Source: Parachlamydiaceae bacterium (GTDB lineage: Bacteria; Chlamydiota; Chlamydiia; Chlamydiales; Parachlamydiaceae). From it: a stretch of 23,216 nucleotides of DNA. A program made the translations under genes and the position numbers. Under the pieces are notes generated by a model that was given only the letters and a program-made list of their open reading frames with translations, made no database searches and was not told the DNA's origin. This document shows, one piece after another, positions 15,263-23,216 of the stretch. Where the stretch lies: positions 1 through 23,216 of the forward strand of contig JAUXSJ010000269.1 in the NCBI GenBank assembly GCA_030679615.1, given 5' to 3'. Numbering within the stretch: position 1 is the stretch's first letter; each line of letters opens with the position of its first letter.

Positions 15263-17455
15263 TTAGCAACGGATTAAATGAGCGTATTTAGCGATGATGG
15301 TTTTTAAGCCCCCATCTTTTTCAAAACGGATTTTATAGGTCACTCCCATGGAGCCTTCATAAACATCCTGGACTTCACCTTTGCCAAAATCTTTATGTTT
15401 AACACAATCTCCGATATTAAAAGATTCATTTTCAATTGCAGGACGATGCGATATAAATTCTTTTTGCTTTTTTATCAATGTTTCTACATTTGGACGAAAC
15501 ACCGATTTTGTGAGCGAAGGAAATTTAACTTTTTCTAAGAGATCATGCGGAATTTCATTGAGAAATCGACTCTTTTTTTCCATGCGAAGCGCGCCCCAGA
15601 GATAACGCGTTTTGCAATAACTTAAGAATAGTCTTTCTTTTGCTCGAGTAATTCCCACGTAACATAGACGTCGTTCTTCTTCTACAGCCTCTGGGCTTAG
15701 TCTTGAATTGGCATGGGGAAAAAGATCTTCTTCTAATCCAACTAAGAAGGCGGTATTAAACTCTAAGCCCTTTCCATTATGAATCGTCATTAGAGCTAAT
15801 CGTTCTTCAGCTTGGTTTGTTTCGTCTAAACTGGATTTAAGACTGAGTTCTTCTAAAAAAGATCTAAGAGATGGGTCTGGAGCAGATTGATCCCATTCTA
15901 ATGCTTTAGCTAAAAGAGCATCTAAATTTTCCTTTCTATCTGCCAATGTTTCAGGGTCTTCCATTAAATACTTAAGATAATTTGTTTGTTCAATGGCTGC
16001 AGACACAAGGGCGTGAATAGATGACTGTTGACTTAACAAATGAAGTTCTTGAATAATGACTAAATATTCATTCAATCCTTTTTTTTGATTTGCACTTAAT
16101 TTTAAAGGATTAATCAAAGGGCGATCATTGATTAAAGCTTCGCAATACTCAATAATTGACATCTTTTCTAAATGAGCATGCCAACGCAATTTTTCAATCG
16201 TCGTGTCTCCTAATCCTCTTTTTGGAAGATTAATGGAGCGAGCAAAAGCAATGAAATCACTATCAGAATGTGCAATTCTTAAAAATGCCATCATATCTTT
16301 AATTTCTCTTCTTTGATAAAAAGAAATCCCCCCAACAATGACGTAAGGAATTTTTCGATAAATCAAAGAATCTTCAAAGGTACGTGATTGAGCATTAGTG
16401 CGATAAAAAACCACAATATCATTCAAGGGAATATTGCATTGGTGTTTAAGTTCATAGACTTGTGAAGCTACAAAATTAGCTTCTTCTTTTTCGTTTTCGC
16501 CTATAAATAATTTAATTTTTTCGCCAGGTCCTAAATCACTCCATAATTCTTTTTCATATCGATTGTGGTTATAGCTAATGAGGGCATTTGCAGCGTCAAG
16601 AATATTGCTACGACTACGATAATTTTGTTCAAGCTGGATGACTTTAGCTTCTGGATAGTCTTTTTTAAAATTTAAAATGTTTTGAACATTCGCTCCGCGC
16701 CAAGAGTAAATGGATTGATCGGGATCGCCCACTACAAAGAGATTTTGGCTTTTTTCAACGAGTAACTTTGTAATCGTATATTGAGAGGCGTTTGTATCCT
16801 GATATTCATCAACGAGAACAAATGGCCATCGTTCTTGATAACGAGCTAAAACATCAGGATGTTCAATGAAAAGTTTAACTGTTAAAAAGAGTAAATCATC
16901 AAAATCGACAGCTTGATAATCAAAAAGTTTTTTTTGATAAAGAGAATAGACTTTAGGAAAAGCGTTATTTAACTCTTCGTAAGAATGTTGGAGTTCATAA
17001 GAATTTTCAGGTGAGATTAAAGCGTTTTTTGATTTTGAAATGAGAGATTTAAAGATTTTAGGTTCCATCTTTTTATCATTGATATTGAGCTCATTTAAGC
17101 AAGCTTTGATCAATTTTTCAGCATCATCTTCATCATAAATAGTAAAATGCTTTCGATAACCAAGTGCATTTATGGATTCTCTCAAAATGCGAGCACCTAA
17201 GCTATGGAAAGTACAAATTAAAACCGAATGCTCAGTCAGTTTTTTGATCCGTTCTTGCATTTCACCTGCTGCTTTATTGGTGAAAGTAACACCAAGAATA
17301 GCGCTAGGAGAAATACCGCTTTCAATAAGATGAACTACTCGAGTTGTGACGACTCGAGTTTTCCCAGAACCTGCTCCAGCTAAGACTAGAACAGGTCCTT
17401 CTAAAATTTCAACGGCTTTAATTTGCTCGGGATTGAGCTTTTTTCTTTCACTCAT
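15263..17455 (-). CDS. uvrD: UvrD/PcrA-type superfamily 1A DNA helicase
   Basis: A 3'-5' DNA helicase for excision and mismatch repair or replication restart, 730 residues. Motifs in order: Q-motif LNPEQIKAV; Walker A GAGSGKT (about 27-33); motif Ia VTFTNKAAGEM; motif II DEYQDTN; motif III GDPDQSIYSWRGA; motif IV QNYRSRSNIL; motif V MTIHNGKGLEF; motif VI YVGITRAKERL. The end (FNIGDCVKHKDFGKGEV) is the Tudor-like C-terminal domain of UvrD/PcrA that contacts RNA polymerase. I choose ATG 17453-17455, just ahead of SERKKLNPEQ. A GTG at 17464 would add three residues. The start overlaps the putA stop, suggesting coupled translation. pcrA is an equally valid name. Confidence 0.96.
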   Translation of the reverse strand: MSERKKLNPEQIKAVEILEGPVLVLAGAGSGKTRVVTTRVVHLIESGISPSAILGVTFTNKAAGEMQERIKKLTEHSVLICTFHSLGARILRESINALGYRKHFTIYDEDDAEKLIKACLNELNINDKKMEPKIFKSLISKSKNALISPENSYELQHSYEELNNAFPKVYSLYQKKLFDYQAVDFDDLLFLTVKLFIEHPDVLARYQERWPFVLVDEYQDTNASQYTITKLLVEKSQNLFVVGDPDQSIYSWRGANVQNILNFKKDYPEAKVIQLEQNYRSRSNILDAANALISYNHNRYEKELWSDLGPGEKIKLFIGENEKEEANFVASQVYELKHQCNIPLNDIVVFYRTNAQSRTFEDSLIYRKIPYVIVGGISFYQRREIKDMMAFLRIAHSDSDFIAFARSINLPKRGLGDTTIEKLRWHAHLEKMSIIEYCEALINDRPLINPLKLSANQKKGLNEYLVIIQELHLLSQQSSIHALVSAAIEQTNYLKYLMEDPETLADRKENLDALLAKALEWDQSAPDPSLRSFLEELSLKSSLDETNQAEERLALMTIHNGKGLEFNTAFLVGLEEDLFPHANSRLSPEAVEEERRLCYVGITRAKERLFLSYCKTRYLWGALRMEKKSRFLNEIPHDLLEKVKFPSLTKSVFRPNVETLIKKQKEFISHRPAIENESFNIGDCVKHKDFGKGEVQDVYEGSMGVTYKIRFEKDGGLKTIIAKYAHLIRC

Positions 17456-20400
17456 CACAATCACATGTTTGACAAGTCGTCATAAAAGGTGGCTCAGCAA
17501 GAGGAAGAGATGTTCTTTTTTCATGCTCGCGCATTCCTAAATTTCCATAACGATGATAGTCAATACTTAAACTTACTTCGCGGAGAAGATTCAACAATTC
17601 AAGTCTTCCATTTGCTAAAACCGGTCCAATATGTAAATTACATGCTGCTAGAGCAAAAGCATTTTGAAGCTTTTTATTGGGTTGGTTAAATAATCGAATG
17701 CGTTTTATTGAACCAGTTTCCACCCTTTTTATGAATTCGTCTTCAGATTCACAAATAATATGAATAAAGGGAGTGAGCGTTAATTTTTTCAAATCAGAAG
17801 CGATTTGTTGGTTTTCAACACTAACTTCCAGTTCAGTACCACATGTAATTGCCGCAGCAATAAAGCGTGCAATATCAAAGAAAGTATCTTTATTTTGCCC
17901 TCTTAAGACAATTTTTCGATGCGGGACATATAATTGAAAATTATCTTGACCCATTACCAAACTTGGATCGTGCTTATGTGAAAAATACTCTTTCCAAAAA
18001 AATGCATAACTTCCAAGACTTGCTTCCCAAAGTTTTTCGTCAAATTGAGAATTAACCTTTTTGACAGATTGAGAAAACTGCATCACTTGAGAATTCGGTT
18101 GTGTGATTTCTGAAGGTAATTGTATTTGTTCAGCATTCATCAATTGTGTTAAATAATTTGGACCACCTGCTTTAGCATTTTTTCCAAAACTACTATTTTT
18201 ACATCCACCAAATGGCTGTCTTTCTACAATGGCACCCGTAATTGTCCGATTAATATAACAATTTCCAGCTTCAACCTTTTTAAACCATGCTTCTTGTTCT
18301 CTTTCATCTAGAGAATGAATACCTGCTGTTAAACCATAATCCGTTTGATTCATCAGTTCGAATGCATGCTCAACAGTATCAGCTCGTACAATAGATAACA
18401 CCGGACCAAAAAGTTCATTTTGAAAAGTGAAGTTCTCTGGTTTAACTCCGAGTTTAATTCCTGGACTCCATAAATTTGGATTATCAGGATGCTGTTTAGG
18501 TTGAAGAAGCCATTCTTCGTCTTTTTCCAAAGAGGTTAATCCTTTATGCAAAGTTGGATTAGGTTCACGAATCAGTGGAGTCACTTTAGACTTGAGGTCC
18601 CATGGGGATCCAACTGTCAAGCTTCCTGCGGCATCCTTTAATTGCTGTCTAAAATGAGGATCATCATATACCTCAGCTTCCAGAATTGCTAAACTACATG
18701 CACTGCATTTTTGACCTGAATGACCAAAAGCGGAGTGAATTAAATCTTTAATGGCTAAATCACGATCAGATAATCCTGTGATCACCATGGCATTTTTTCC
18801 ACCTGTTTCTGCAATTAAATCCAGACCAGGACGCATTTTTAAAAATAATTTTGCGGTTTCGGTTGCTCCGGTTAATACAATTGTAGAAATACGAGAGTCT
18901 TTTACTAAAGCACTGCCGACAGGGTCATCTTCACAAGTAATAAATTGAAGAACTTTTTTGCTTACACCAGCTTTCCAGAATAATTGAACAAGGGTCCAAC
19001 CGACTAAAACGGATTCAGCAGGTGGCTTATATATGACACAATTTCCAGTTGCTAATGCTGCAAGAATGCCTCCTGCCGAAATAGAACAAGGAAAATTCCA
19101 GGGTGGTGCAACTAATACAGTTCCTTTTGATGTAAAATGAATATCTGGAAGATGATTCCATTCATTGAGATTTAAGCGATAGTATTCAGCAAAATCAATC
19201 GCTTCTGAAATTTCAACATCCGCTTCCATGACCGTTTTTCCGGTGTCGGCAACAGTTGCTCCGATTAAATCTGCACGATTTAATCGAATTTCTTTAGCAA
19301 TATTTGATAACAATTCCATTCTTTTATCAATAGCTGTTTTTGCCCATTCTTCTTCAGTTGCTTTAGCAGTTGATACGGCTCGATCAACCTGTTCAAGAGA
19401 AGCAAGAGTATATTGATAAAGCATTAAACCTGGGTAAGATGGATCTTCACCCACACCAAGTTCACGATCAGATGAAATTTCTTCGCCATTAATAACGATC
19501 GGAATGGGAGTATGCGCTTTAGATTTCCATTCCCTTAAAATTATTTCTGCCCAACGTCCATTTTGAGGTAATGACCAATCGGTATCAGGTTCACATTGAA
19601 AACGACAAGTAGAAAAACTTGTTCCTTTTTCATTTAAACGATTTTGGGTTCGACGAGGTAAGAAAGATGTTCTGTCTGTTGCATAACAAGATTCTGAAAA
19701 TATTCTTGCTTGATTATCCCACTCAGGAGAATTTGGCTTAAGATCAAAAGCTTGACGAAGAAAATTTTCTGGAGCTGTATTTTCATCTAAACGGCGTACA
19801 AGATAAGCAACAGCATTTTGAAATTCTTCTTTTGTCGCTGCTGGGCAGTAGAGGAGCATGTCTCCAGATAAATTTTGTACAACTCGTCGCATATGATCAG
19901 CCATTCCCTCGAGCATTTCAAAGCATACATCTTGCTCAACTTCATTTTCGGCTCTTAATAAAAGGGCATAGGCAATATCAAATAAATTATGGCTTGCCAC
20001 TCCAAGATTGGCGGCTTGTGCATGATCTTTTTGACAACCATATGTCACCATTCTTTTATAATTCGCATCCACATCTTTCTTTGAAGTATAGGGAGCTTGC
20101 GGCCATAATCTTACTGCGGCTTCAAATTGTTCCATGGCTAAGTTAGCGCCTTTAACAATACGAATTTTAATGGGAGCTCCACCTTTATGAACACGTTGCA
20201 TTGCCCAAAGAGTTAATTCCTGTTGAATCAGAAAAGAATCGGGTAAATAACTTTGTAAAACAATACCTGCTTTATAATGATGAAATTCATGCTCATCTAG
20301 AACTTTTTTGAAAAGAGCAACGGTTAATCGTAAGTCTCGGTATTCTTCCATATCCAGATTCACAAATTTTTGAACAACTGTTCCATCCGGACGAATGTAT

Positions 20401-21104
20401 TCATTTTTCATCGCTGTTCGATAAAGGAGTCTTAAACGATCAGCAAGAATATTGAGCGAATCTTCCCATGACAAAAGATTAATTTGACTATAAATGGTCG
20501 AAATTTTAATGGAAATGTACTCAACTTCCGGTTTTTCTAAATCTTTTAAATAAATATTTAGGCGTTTAGCAGCTTCTTCCTCGCCAAGAATCGCTTCTCC
20601 TAAATGATTTAAATTAATTCTAACGCCTTCTTTTCTTCTTTTTTGCATGTGTTGAGATAACGCTTTTTCTTCACCAGGCAAAATGACATTACTTGTTTCG
20701 TTTTGAATCATTTTAATGGTTAAAGGGACAAAAATAGGGTAAAATAATTTACCTAATTTTGAAAAAGTTTCAAGCGCAAATCGTTTAGTTGCAGGTAAAT
20801 AAGAAGGAACCCCTAAATCATTGATGACGTAAACAAGTTGATCCGCAATTCGACTATTTCTTTGACTTCGAAAACATTGATCTGTAAGTTGGGTAGTGAA
20901 TGTTTTCCCAATGGGATCATTCATCATTCCTGCTAATTGGGCTTGTTGAGATTTTTCATTAGGGGTCTGGATACGTTGAGCCTCCTCCATCATCAGAGCA
21001 GCTAGATGAATTGATGAAGATATTCTATCGTCTAAAAGTTGTTTTTTCCCTTTAAATGTTTGAATGAGTGAATGAGCTTGTGATAAGAGGGATGAATCTT
21101 TCAT
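17448..21104 (-). CDS. putA: Bifunctional proline dehydrogenase / 1-pyrroline-5-carboxylate dehydrogenase (PutA)
   Basis: Oxidises proline to glutamate in two steps, 1218 residues. Residues about 60-450 form the FAD-binding proline dehydrogenase barrel (FTTQLTDQCFRSQRNSRIADQ at its start, KIRIVKGANLAMEQFEA near 313-329, VASHN at 369-373). Residues about 520-995 form the aldehyde dehydrogenase: APPWNFPCS at 666-674, Glu766 in AETGGKNA, catalytic Cys800 in SGQKCSACS, ELFGPVLSIVR at 897-907, and RQPFGGCKNSSFG at 962-974. No N-terminal ribbon-helix-helix repressor domain is present. About 220 extra C-terminal residues resemble the extra aldehyde-dehydrogenase-like domain of long PutA proteins. 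They end in a Cys-rich tail (TTCQTCDCDE). Its 3' end overlaps uvrD. Confidence 0.96.
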   Translation of the reverse strand: MKDSSLLSQAHSLIQTFKGKKQLLDDRISSSIHLAALMMEEAQRIQTPNEKSQQAQLAGMMNDPIGKTFTTQLTDQCFRSQRNSRIADQLVYVINDLGVPSYLPATKRFALETFSKLGKLFYPIFVPLTIKMIQNETSNVILPGEEKALSQHMQKRRKEGVRINLNHLGEAILGEEEAAKRLNIYLKDLEKPEVEYISIKISTIYSQINLLSWEDSLNILADRLRLLYRTAMKNEYIRPDGTVVQKFVNLDMEEYRDLRLTVALFKKVLDEHEFHHYKAGIVLQSYLPDSFLIQQELTLWAMQRVHKGGAPIKIRIVKGANLAMEQFEAAVRLWPQAPYTSKKDVDANYKRMVTYGCQKDHAQAANLGVASHNLFDIAYALLLRAENEVEQDVCFEMLEGMADHMRRVVQNLSGDMLLYCPAATKEEFQNAVAYLVRRLDENTAPENFLRQAFDLKPNSPEWDNQARIFSESCYATDRTSFLPRRTQNRLNEKGTSFSTCRFQCEPDTDWSLPQNGRWAEIILREWKSKAHTPIPIVINGEEISSDRELGVGEDPSYPGLMLYQYTLASLEQVDRAVSTAKATEEEWAKTAIDKRMELLSNIAKEIRLNRADLIGATVADTGKTVMEADVEISEAIDFAEYYRLNLNEWNHLPDIHFTSKGTVLVAPPWNFPCSISAGGILAALATGNCVIYKPPAESVLVGWTLVQLFWKAGVSKKVLQFITCEDDPVGSALVKDSRISTIVLTGATETAKLFLKMRPGLDLIAETGGKNAMVITGLSDRDLAIKDLIHSAFGHSGQKCSACSLAILEAEVYDDPHFRQQLKDAAGSLTVGSPWDLKSKVTPLIREPNPTLHKGLTSLEKDEEWLLQPKQHPDNPNLWSPGIKLGVKPENFTFQNELFGPVLSIVRADTVEHAFELMNQTDYGLTAGIHSLDEREQEAWFKKVEAGNCYINRTITGAIVERQPFGGCKNSSFGKNAKAGGPNYLTQLMNAEQIQLPSEITQPNSQVMQFSQSVKKVNSQFDEKLWEASLGSYAFFWKEYFSHKHDPSLVMGQDNFQLYVPHRKIVLRGQNKDTFFDIARFIAAAITCGTELEVSVENQQIASDLKKLTLTPFIHIICESEDEFIKRVETGSIKRIRLFNQPNKKLQNAFALAACNLHIGPVLANGRLELLNLLREVSLSIDYHRYGNLGMREHEKRTSLPLAEPPFMTTCQTCDCDE

Positions 21105-21354
21105 ATTGATGACCTTACTTTAGAGTGGTTCAATTACCCGTAAGATCTTATCAAATTGGAAGCTTAAAAAAAAAGGTTTTTCTTGAGCCGGGATACAACT
21201 CGCACTTAAAGGGTTAAATGGGTTAATAAAAAAGACTCCATTTGCAGCTAACTCGGTAAAATATTATACTTTTAAGGAACTAAAGGACAAAAGAGACATT
21301 AGGGACTTGGATCAATGCTGCCAAAAATTAACCCATGGGGAGTGCAGCTACTTT
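21105..21354. other. Intergenic region between divergent putA and mfd
   Basis: No gene seen. It holds a short GGGTTAAAT/GGGTTAATA repeat near 21210-21230. It also has a degenerate 8-9 bp tandem tract at 21273-21306 (AAGGAACT AAAGGACA AAAGAGAC ATTAGGGAC). The putA promoter must lie here, but I cannot pick convincing hexamers. Confidence 0.5.
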
Positions 21355-21547
21355 TGATAATGTAGCCTAGAATTTAGTCTGGGCTTGTTTTTGCAGGCTT
21401 TAGCCTGCAAGCTCAGTTAAGACTTATCATAAGCACTGCTATTAAGGTTAGTTTTCGTATAGAAGTTGGATATAAAAAAGTAGCGAGACTTGCAGGCTAA
21501 AGCCTGCAAAAACAAGCTCAGACTAAAGTCTAGGCTACAATTTATCA
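21355..21547 (+). repeat. Complete ~193 bp inverted-repeat element, copy 2
   Basis: Arms 21355-21414 and 21485-21547 are complementary with a few mismatches and small gaps. They contain the same AGACT/AGTCT and GCAGGCT/AGCCTGC mini-palindromes as the copy at 9711-9907. The 70 nt spacer aligns with the reverse complement of that copy's spacer, for example in the conserved TAAAAAAGTAGCG against TAAAAAAGCAGCG. It ends 43 nt before the mfd ATG, so it forms the mfd upstream region. Confidence 0.93.
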
Positions 21548-21590
21548 TGAGAATCAGGCTTAATAATAATAATTTTTAATCGTTAAGTTT

Positions 21591-23216
21591 ATGTCAAAAT
21601 TAAGTGCTTATTTACAAAGCAAACAATTAGTTAATCTTCAGCAAGCAATAAAAAATAATGAATCTATATTAATAGAAGAATTGTGGAATTCTCCAAAAGC
21701 ATTAGTTGCTTCTTTAGTTCAAGAAACAACAGGTAAGCATGTTCTCATTTTAACAGGTGGAAGTCAGGAAGAGACACGCTTATATCATGATTTTTCGTAT
21801 TTTACGGATTGTCCCATTGTTGATTTTCCTTCATGGGAAACTCTTCCTTCAGAAAATATTGCTCCGAGTCCAGATATTGTGGGTGAGCGTTATCAAGTTT
21901 TGCATGAACTCAAAAATTCAAACCAACCACATATTATTATTTCTGGATTACAAGCCTGTTTACAGCGTTTAATTGTTCCAAAACTTTTTTCTTCACTTTC
22001 TCTTATAATTCAAGTAGGAAAAAACATTTCCTTCGAAGAGCTCATTTCAAAACTCGGAACAATGGGATATCAGCGTTGTCCTATAGCCACGGATAAGGGA
22101 GAGTTTGCTGTTCGAGGGGGAATTATAGATATATTTCCAGTTTCGTCACCCGATCCGTTTCGGCTTGAATTTTGGGGTAATGAATTGGATTCTATTCGGG
22201 TTTATGATCCGATTGGCCAAAAATCCATTCGAACAGTTGAAACGATTGAAATTTATCCGGGAGTAGAATTAGAGCTTTTGCAACAACAATCTTCTCAAGG
22301 AACAATTTTTGATTATTTGGGGTCCGATACAATTGTTATTTTTGATGACCTTATGGCTTTAGAAGATCGATATGCCTCTCTTGTTAGCATGGGATGTAAA
22401 AATAAGTACTTTTCTTCTATTGAAGAATTTCTAGATCAATTGAATCCCATGCAAAAAATCTTTTTATCTCAGCAATCTATTGAAGAACTTAGCGAGATTA
22501 AATTAGAAAACGCAAAAAATAAATCCTATTATTCTCAAAACGTCTCATTTCTACGTTTAAGTTTTGAATTATTCAATCGTCAATGGACGATGAATAAGTG
22601 GAATCATCCCTTCAATACAATTACAGGTTTTTTATTCGAACATGAAGAAGAACCCTCAAATGAAGAGCTGTTAAATCGATTGAGTCAATTGGATCCTAAG
22701 AAAACTGAGTTGCATTTATTGGTTTCGAGTGAATTAGAAGAAGAGAATTTAAGAAAGAAAATCCATGATGCCCAAGTATTATTGCCTAAAAAAACCTTTT
22801 TTGATCGAGGTTATTTATCGAGCGGACTGGTTCTTCAAGATATTGAATATGTATTATTTCCTTTTACAGAGCTTTCTCATCGATATAAAATACGACGACA
22901 AAAATTAAGAAGCACTTACCATACCACCCCAGCTGAAACCTATCATCTATTACCTGGTGAGTTAGTTGTTCATTTAAATAATGGAATAGGAAAGTATCTT
23001 GGAATTGAAAAAAAAATCAATCATTTAGGAATTTTATCTGAATTTTTTGTCATTGAATACGCTGAACAAGCAAAATTATATGTGCCTTTTAATCAAGCTC
23101 ACTACATTAGCAAGTACATTGGAGCTAACGAATCTCTTCCAAAATATCATACTTTGGGTAGTCCACAATGGAAAAAAACCCGTGAACAAACAGAAAAAGC
23201 AATTCTTGGATATGCA
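21591..23216 (+). CDS. mfd: Transcription-repair coupling factor Mfd (5' part, cut by window end)
   Basis: 542 codons are open from the ATG to the window edge; the full family length is about 1,100 or more. Mfd displaces stalled RNA polymerase and recruits UvrA. The N-terminal UvrB-homology part is clear: LTGGSQEETRLYHDF near 60-74, VDFPSWETLPSE, then EFAVRGGIIDIFPVSSPDPF from about residue 171 with RLEFWGNELDSIR. From about 455 the RNA-polymerase-interacting (CarD-like) domain begins with GELVVHLNNGIGKYLGIE. The helicase motor domains lie beyond the window. The start agrees with the family's N-terminus, but there is no clear Shine-Dalgarno upstream. Confidence 0.95.
   Translation, partial: MSKLSAYLQSKQLVNLQQAIKNNESILIEELWNSPKALVASLVQETTGKHVLILTGGSQEETRLYHDFSYFTDCPIVDFPSWETLPSENIAPSPDIVGERYQVLHELKNSNQPHIIISGLQACLQRLIVPKLFSSLSLIIQVGKNISFEELISKLGTMGYQRCPIATDKGEFAVRGGIIDIFPVSSPDPFRLEFWGNELDSIRVYDPIGQKSIRTVETIEIYPGVELELLQQQSSQGTIFDYLGSDTIVIFDDLMALEDRYASLVSMGCKNKYFSSIEEFLDQLNPMQKIFLSQQSIEELSEIKLENAKNKSYYSQNVSFLRLSFELFNRQWTMNKWNHPFNTITGFLFEHEEEPSNEELLNRLSQLDPKKTELHLLVSSELEEENLRKKIHDAQVLLPKKTFFDRGYLSSGLVLQDIEYVLFPFTELSHRYKIRRQKLRSTYHTTPAETYHLLPGELVVHLNNGIGKYLGIEKKINHLGILSEFFVIEYAEQAKLYVPFNQAHYISKYIGANESLPKYHTLGSPQWKKTREQTEKAILGYA

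Noticed and set aside
21757..21972. Short open frame within the mfd region
   Set aside because: It is out of frame with the long mfd reading that runs unbroken from 21591 to the window end.

Overview
The window is AT-rich (roughly one third G+C by eye) and carries bacterial chromosomal genes on both strands. I infer an amoeba-associated member of the Chlamydiae (Parachlamydia/Protochlamydia-like). The reasons are the base composition, many lineage-specific secreted or membrane proteins, two tandem alanine/glycine permease genes, a secreted cellulase, and intergenic inverted repeats. There is no rRNA or other marker gene, so this assignment is moderate and not proven.

Left part (1-9700): a truncated repeat arm, a Kef/YbaL-type cation/proton antiporter (+), a secreted beta-propeller protein with a good promoter (+), and a small membrane/coiled-coil protein (-). 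Next come two tandem AGCS sodium:alanine/glycine symporter genes (-), the downstream one killed by a single TGA. Divergent from them lies a class I DAHP synthase gene (aroG-like) whose stop overlaps the start of a small lipoprotein gene. Three different imperfect long inverted repeats sit at about 4.05, 4.95 and 8.05 kb.

Middle part (9700-15260): a complete ~197 bp inverted-repeat element between convergent genes, a 501-residue protein of unknown function (-), and a secreted GH5 cellulase with a Pro/Glu linker and a C-terminal cellulose-binding-like module (+). A strong terminator follows, then a secreted Gly/Tyr-rich protein (-). A GxxExxY (PD-(D/E)XK-like) gene follows, broken by loss of one AATT unit and boxed in by GGACAGGAT-type repeats, including a perfect 38 bp inverted pair.

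Right part (15260-23216): uvrD/pcrA helicase and a large bifunctional putA overlap in one minus-strand transcription unit. Then comes a second complete copy of the ~193 bp inverted-repeat element, in opposite orientation to the first, and the first 542 codons of mfd (+), cut by the window edge. The conserved core is ordinary metabolism and repair (aroG, putA, uvrD, mfd). The unusual material is the set of intergenic repeat families, the two freshly broken genes, and the exported proteins likely to meet the host.
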